Shown here: positions 31,904-34,835 of the stretch, in pieces
Position numbering within the stretch: the first letter of the stretch is position 1
How the letters are laid out: the number at the start of each line of letters is the position of its first letter
Assembly (NCBI GenBank): GCA_964441145.1
Contig: CAYTUB010000021.1
Span: 1 to 34,835, forward strand
Reading direction: 5' to 3'
DNA from: SHLQ01 sp964441145
Lineage (GTDB): Bacteria > Actinomycetota > Acidimicrobiia > Acidimicrobiales > SHLQ01
Length of the DNA: 34,835 nucleotides
Made by a program: the position numbers and the translations under genes
The notes under the pieces: model-generated
The model's database searches: none
What the model was told of the DNA's origin: nothing
The model's input: only the letters and a program-made list of their open reading frames with translations

Positions 31904-32820
31904 GTGTTTGCTCCCGCCGTGGTGAGGGCGACGAAGGCGTCCTCGAGTGATTCGTGTTGGATCTCTAGGTCATGGCCATCGAGTACTCCAAGAACAGTTC
32001 GTGCAACATCGTCGGAGTTGGTGGTGGAGATAGTCAGTCGATCTGCGTTGAGACGCACATGGTTGACGTAGGGCAGCGCTGTGAGTTGTTGTTGCGCCGC
32101 AACGAGTTCTTGTGTCTTGAACCGAGCGCTCACGGTGCGTTGCACACCGTGGGAGCGGATCTCGCTGGTGGCTGCGTCGGCGACGATCCGGCCGTGGTCG
32201 AGCAGCACAGTTCGTGGGGCGAAGTCTTCAGCCTCTTGGAGGTAGTGGGTTGCGAAGAGGATGGTGCGGCCAGCTGAAGCTTCATTGTGCATCGATGACC
32301 AGAAATCTCGACGAGCCTCGACGTCCATCCCCGCGGTCGGTTCGTCGAGGATCAACAGGTCCGGGTTGCCGAGCAAGGCGATCGCAAAGCGCACTCGCTG
32401 TTGCTCGCCGCCCGAACACGTTTGGATCTTCTGGCCCGCAACGTCGGTGAGTCCCGCGACGTTCAGTACATCGTCGATCGGTCGCGGTGATTGGTGTGTA
32501 GATCCGAAGAGCGTGAGTGTCTCCAACACGGTGATGTCTCGGAGTAGGCCTCCAGTCTGGAGTACAGCGGCTACCCGACCCTCTTGGATCGCTTCGGTTG
32601 GGGCGCCGCCAAATACCTTGATCGTGCCCTCGTCGGGTTTGGTGAAGCCGAGCACCATGTCGAGTGCCGTTGTCTTGCCCGCGCCGTTCGGTCCGAGCAG
32701 CGCAACGATCTCGCCCTGGCCGATGTCGAGGTCGATGCCGTCGACGGCTCGGATCGTTCCGTTCCCATCGTTCGTTCGAAAGGTCTTGACAACGGATTTG
32801 AGGTGTATGCAATTCGCCAT
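31900..32820 (-). CDS. ABC transporter ATP-binding protein
   Basis: This 306-residue ATPase has Walker A GPNGAGKT (43-50), signature CSGGEQQR, Walker B LLILDEPTAG and the H-loop ATHYLQEAEDFA. The C-terminal 80 residues (VSARFKTQELVAAQQQLTAL...) are the accessory domain seen in exporter ATPases of the DrrA/CcmA type. It is the first gene of the four-gene set, with the permease start overlapping its stop. The start ATG follows GAGGTC. Confidence 0.93.
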   Translation of the reverse strand: MANCIHLKSVVKTFRTNDGNGTIRAVDGIDLDIGQGEIVALLGPNGAGKTTALDMVLGFTKPDEGTIKVFGGAPTEAIQEGRVAAVLQTGGLLRDITVLETLTLFGSTHQSPRPIDDVLNVAGLTDVAGQKIQTCSGGEQQRVRFAIALLGNPDLLILDEPTAGMDVEARRDFWSSMHNEASAGRTILFATHYLQEAEDFAPRTVLLDHGRIVADAATSEIRSHGVQRTVSARFKTQELVAAQQQLTALPYVNHVRLNADRLTISTTNSDDVARTVLGVLDGHDLEIQHESLEDAFVALTTAGANT

Positions 32821-32975
32821 GACCTCATCGTGACCGTGGCTACTCGCTCGCAGTAGAGCGATTGCTCACTACTTCACCATGAGAAATATCAGGTCAGTGG
32901 CAGTGGACCTCGCGCCAAGCCGCGGATTTCACCTAATTGGGCGATGGTCTTGGTCGAGATTCCTGTCCGGTTATT

Positions 32976-32987
32976 GCACGAACGTGC
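32976..32987. promoter_or_regulatory. Perfect palindrome in the gap before the PPOX gene
   Basis: GCACG-AA-CGTGC is a perfect palindrome 44 nt upstream of the GTG start of the PPOX-type gene, in a 197-nt divergent gap. It is an operator candidate with no known binder. Nothing else in 32821-33030 is supported as a gene. Confidence 0.3.
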
Positions 32988-33030
32988 TTCCGCATGACAA
33001 CGATCATGGTTTCGCCCTAGGTTCGGCAAT

Positions 33031-33528
33031 GTGAAGAAGTTGCCAAGAGATGACCGGCGCGCGAAGTACATCGCAACCACCACCGATGTTGATGCCGATG
33101 GGTTGGCCGACTACCTGTCGGGCAAGCACAAGTGGGTGCTCGCCACTACCCGTGCCGATGGACGCCCGCAAATGAGTTTGGTGACCGGAGGCCAGATCGC
33201 CGATGGACGGCTCGTCATTGCCACGTACCCGTCTCGGGTGAAAGTGGGGAACATCCGCAAGAACTCTGACGCATCGATCGCGGTGATGGGTGATGAGTTC
33301 AACGACGCCTGGGTGCAGATCGACGGCGACGCCGAGGTGATCGACATGCCCGACGCTGCGGACATGCTGGTCGAGTACTTCCGGTGCATCAGCGGCGAAC
33401 ACGACGACTGGGACGAGTATCGCCAGGCGATGACCGACCAGGGCAAGTGCGCAATCGTGATCACCCCGACCCGGTGGGGTCCGGTCAGCACTGGCGGTTT
33501 CCCTCCCGAACTGTTTGAGGACGAGTAG
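33031..33528 (+). CDS. PPOX-fold flavin/F420-binding oxidoreductase
   Basis: This 165-residue split-barrel protein of the pyridoxamine-phosphate-oxidase-like family has LSGKHKWVLATTRADGRPQMSLVT, LVIATYPSRVKVGNIRKNSDASIAVM and DAWVQIDGDAEVIDMPD, the three usual segments. Actinobacterial members commonly bind F420 or FMN. GTG 33031 is the start. It is followed without a gap by a nitrilase gene (33529), so the two are cotranscribed. Its physiological substrate is not known. Confidence 0.85.
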   Translation: MKKLPRDDRRAKYIATTTDVDADGLADYLSGKHKWVLATTRADGRPQMSLVTGGQIADGRLVIATYPSRVKVGNIRKNSDASIAVMGDEFNDAWVQIDGDAEVIDMPDAADMLVEYFRCISGEHDDWDEYRQAMTDQGKCAIVITPTRWGPVSTGGFPPELFEDE

Positions 33529-34461
33529 ATGAAAGTCGCCGCTATTCAGCACGCACCCGTGTATCTCGATCGCGACGCGACCCTTGCCAAGGTCGTCACG
33601 TTGATCGAAGAGGCAGCTGGCGAAGGCGCCGAGCTGGTCGCGTTTCCCGAGACCTACGTTGCCGGATACCCCTCATGGGCCGACTTCACCGATGCCGCAA
33701 CGTTCAATGACCCAGTGCAAAAGGCCGCGTTTGCGCAATACGTCGCCAGCGCAGTCGACGTGGCCCGCGGTGATCTCGACCCGGTGATCGCTGCATCTGC
33801 CGATACTGGAGCGTTCGTGTATCTCGGCATCGTGGAGCGAGCACCCTCGGGTGGTTCGGTCTATGCGACGCTCGCCGCGATCCACCCGACCGAGGGTTTG
33901 GTTGGCACCCACCGCAAGCTCAAGCCGACCTATGGCGAGCGTCTGATGTGGGCCGACGGTGATGGCCACGGATTGAGGGCCCATCAGTTCGGCGAAGTAA
34001 CGGTGTCGGGTCTCAACTGCTGGGAGAACTGGATGCCGCTGGCGCGCACCGCCATGTACGCCCAGGGAACTCAGGTACACATCGCTACCTGGCCGGGTTC
34101 ACCCGAGCTCACTCGCGACATCAGCCGCTTCGTCGCGATGGAGGGACGGGTGTTTGTCGTGAGCAGTGGTGCGGTATTGCGGGAAGAACATCTCCCCGCC
34201 GACCTCGCAGTGCGCGATGCGATGGCCGATGCCCATCACCGTTACGCAAGTGGAGGGTCGATCATCGTCGCTCCCGACGGCACCGTGCTGGCCGAGGCCG
34301 ATAAGCACGCCGAGACGATCATCTACGCCGATCTCGACCTCGCCGAAGTGGGCAAAGCCCGACAGAACTTTGACCCCACCGGCCATTACAGCCGACCCGA
34401 CGTTCTCGAACTTCGGGTCGATCGAACCCGCCGCGACCCCGCCACGTTTACCGACGGTTAG
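33529..34461 (+). CDS. Nitrilase-superfamily enzyme (branch-1 nitrilase-like)
   Basis: This 310-residue carbon-nitrogen hydrolase has the triad Glu41 (FPETYVAGYP), Lys130 (HRKLKPTYGERLMW) and Cys164 (LNCWENWMPLAR). The CWENWMPLAR segment and the RKLKPTYGER loop are those of true nitrilases (nitrile to acid and ammonia), including aliphatic and cyanide-active ones, rather than amidases. The ATG follows the stop of the PPOX gene at once. No signal peptide. Whether the substrate is an aliphatic nitrile or an indole-type nitrile cannot be told from sequence. Confidence 0.9.
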   Translation: MKVAAIQHAPVYLDRDATLAKVVTLIEEAAGEGAELVAFPETYVAGYPSWADFTDAATFNDPVQKAAFAQYVASAVDVARGDLDPVIAASADTGAFVYLGIVERAPSGGSVYATLAAIHPTEGLVGTHRKLKPTYGERLMWADGDGHGLRAHQFGEVTVSGLNCWENWMPLARTAMYAQGTQVHIATWPGSPELTRDISRFVAMEGRVFVVSSGAVLREEHLPADLAVRDAMADAHHRYASGGSIIVAPDGTVLAEADKHAETIIYADLDLAEVGKARQNFDPTGHYSRPDVLELRVDRTRRDPATFTDG

Positions 34462-34504
34462 TCGCTGGACGTCGATAGTTCCGATGGAGGCCGGTCCTTT
34501 GTAC

Positions 34505-34533
34505 TTGACAAAATGGAAACTTATCGGTTAAGT
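34505..34533 (+). promoter_or_regulatory. Strong sigma-70-type promoter before the last genes
   Basis: TTGACA (34505-34510) is a perfect -35 with an 18-nt gap to a weak -10, TAAGTT (34529-34534), about 7 nt before the ATG at 34541. It contains the inverted repeat listed next. A direct repeat ATGGAAACT occurs at 34513 and at 34541. Confidence 0.55.
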
Positions 34534-34534
34534 T
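34518..34534. promoter_or_regulatory. Palindromic operator between -35 and -10
   Basis: AACTTA-TCGGT-TAAGTT is a perfect 6+6 inverted repeat with a 5-nt spacer. It sits inside the promoter gap, the classic place for a repressor of the TetR class. The regulator is not in the window. Confidence 0.5.
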
Positions 34535-34540
34535 GGCCAT

Positions 34541-34651
34541 ATGGAAACTAAAACCGAGCATCATGGCGGCTCGGATGATTTCGTCGATCCTCTTTCCCAC
34601 CTGGCACTGCTGAACCGGTCTGCACGTGCCCAACGAGTGGCAGCGGGATGA
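34541..34651 (+). CDS. Small ORF of 36 codons, unknown
   Basis: ATG 34541 opens a 36-codon frame ending at TGA 34649-34651, whose last bases overlap the next ATG (ATGA at 34648). The product has acidic residues near the N-terminus (GGSDDFVDPLSHLALL) and an Arg-rich end (RSARAQRVAAG). Its middle resembles part of the next protein (DP..LSLL..SR..V), so it may be a truncated duplicate or a coupled leader. I do not recognise it. Confidence 0.4.
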   Translation: METKTEHHGGSDDFVDPLSHLALLNRSARAQRVAAG

Positions 34652-34835
34652 CCGCGACACCTCCACCCACCGACGGAACGGGTGACCCCCTTGGCTACGA
34701 CCCCGCCGACGGGTTGTCACTGCTGCACCAGTCCCGAGATCAGGTCATTGCAGATCATCAACTCGATTATGGCCCGTGGTGGTATCCGCCAATACTCGCC
34801 TTCGCCTTCCCTGCGTTCTACACGTGGGCGTGGGT
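34648..34835 (+). CDS. Start of a membrane-type protein cut by the window edge
   Basis: ATG 34648 overlaps the previous stop by 4 nt and the frame runs to the window end (62 complete codons). The N-terminus is polar (TATPPPTDGTGDP, LSLLHQSRDQVIADHQ), followed by WWYPPILAFAFPAFYTWAW, a probable first membrane helix. The family is unknown from this fragment. Confidence 0.55.
   Translation, partial: MTATPPPTDGTGDPLGYDPADGLSLLHQSRDQVIADHQLDYGPWWYPPILAFAFPAFYTWAW

Noticed and set aside
1..34835. CRISPR array, prophage, integron or insertion sequence
   Set aside because: No regularly spaced direct repeats, transposase, integrase or phage structural genes were seen; the tandem and dispersed repeats found are few and short.

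Overview
The window looks like a chromosomal segment of a high-GC actinobacterium. The best guess is an Acidimicrobiia-like, possibly marine lineage. This rests on the GC-rich sequence, frequent GTG starts, ATGA/GTGA gene overlaps, a group II truncated haemoglobin, a DesK/DesR-type system with an ABC-2 exporter, and a nickel superoxide dismutase whose hook reads HCDGPCG. No transposase, integrase, phage gene or CRISPR array was seen. The lineage is inferred from gene content only.

Layout. 1-54 is the 3' part of a tRNA-Phe(GAA). 65-420 carries three copies of an 83-87 nt repeat that appears to serve as a 3'-end or terminator module. Next come divergent glbO and a glpD-type oxidoreductase (427-2505). 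A minus-strand operon follows with a PAP2 enzyme, a NamZ-type exo-muramidase and a membrane protein (2534-5613), then a PilZ protein, a malonyl-CoA-synthetase-like ligase, a lipoprotein cytochrome c and a DUF2231 protein (5790-8701). A DUF3179 lipoprotein, an unknown membrane-anchored protein and a pirin fill 8813-12187. Two small charged proteins, a beta-hydroxyacid dehydrogenase and a HelD-like helicase split into two overlapping ORFs cover 12273-16610. A crotonase, branched-chain aminotransferase and PIG-L deacetylase cover 16636-19337.

19348-24553 is a minus-strand run of five genes: DMT transporter, omega-amidase-like hydrolase, choline sulfatase (betC), Rieske oxygenase and SDR dehydrogenase. 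The last three are joined by 4-nt overlaps and preceded by a TetR-type palindrome. They plausibly take choline-O-sulfate to choline and then oxidise it or its products. 24707-28361 holds an exported esterase, a convergent region with a long hairpin and a Shine-Dalgarno-led mini-ORF, bioY, the sodN-sodX pair, and a homologue of iodotyrosine deiodinase.

28374-29360 encodes what I read as a selenoprotein of the GrdB/PrdB family. An in-frame UGA sits in a U-x-x-C motif and is followed by a perfect 8-bp SECIS-like hairpin; conventional gene calling would split it into two ORFs. 29425-32820 is a four-gene operon (ABC ATPase, permease, histidine kinase, response regulator) in which every junction is a 4-nt overlap. 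33031-34461 pairs a PPOX-fold flavin/F420 protein with a nitrilase. The right edge has a strong TTGACA promoter with an operator-like palindrome, a 36-codon ORF and the start of a coupled gene that leaves the window.
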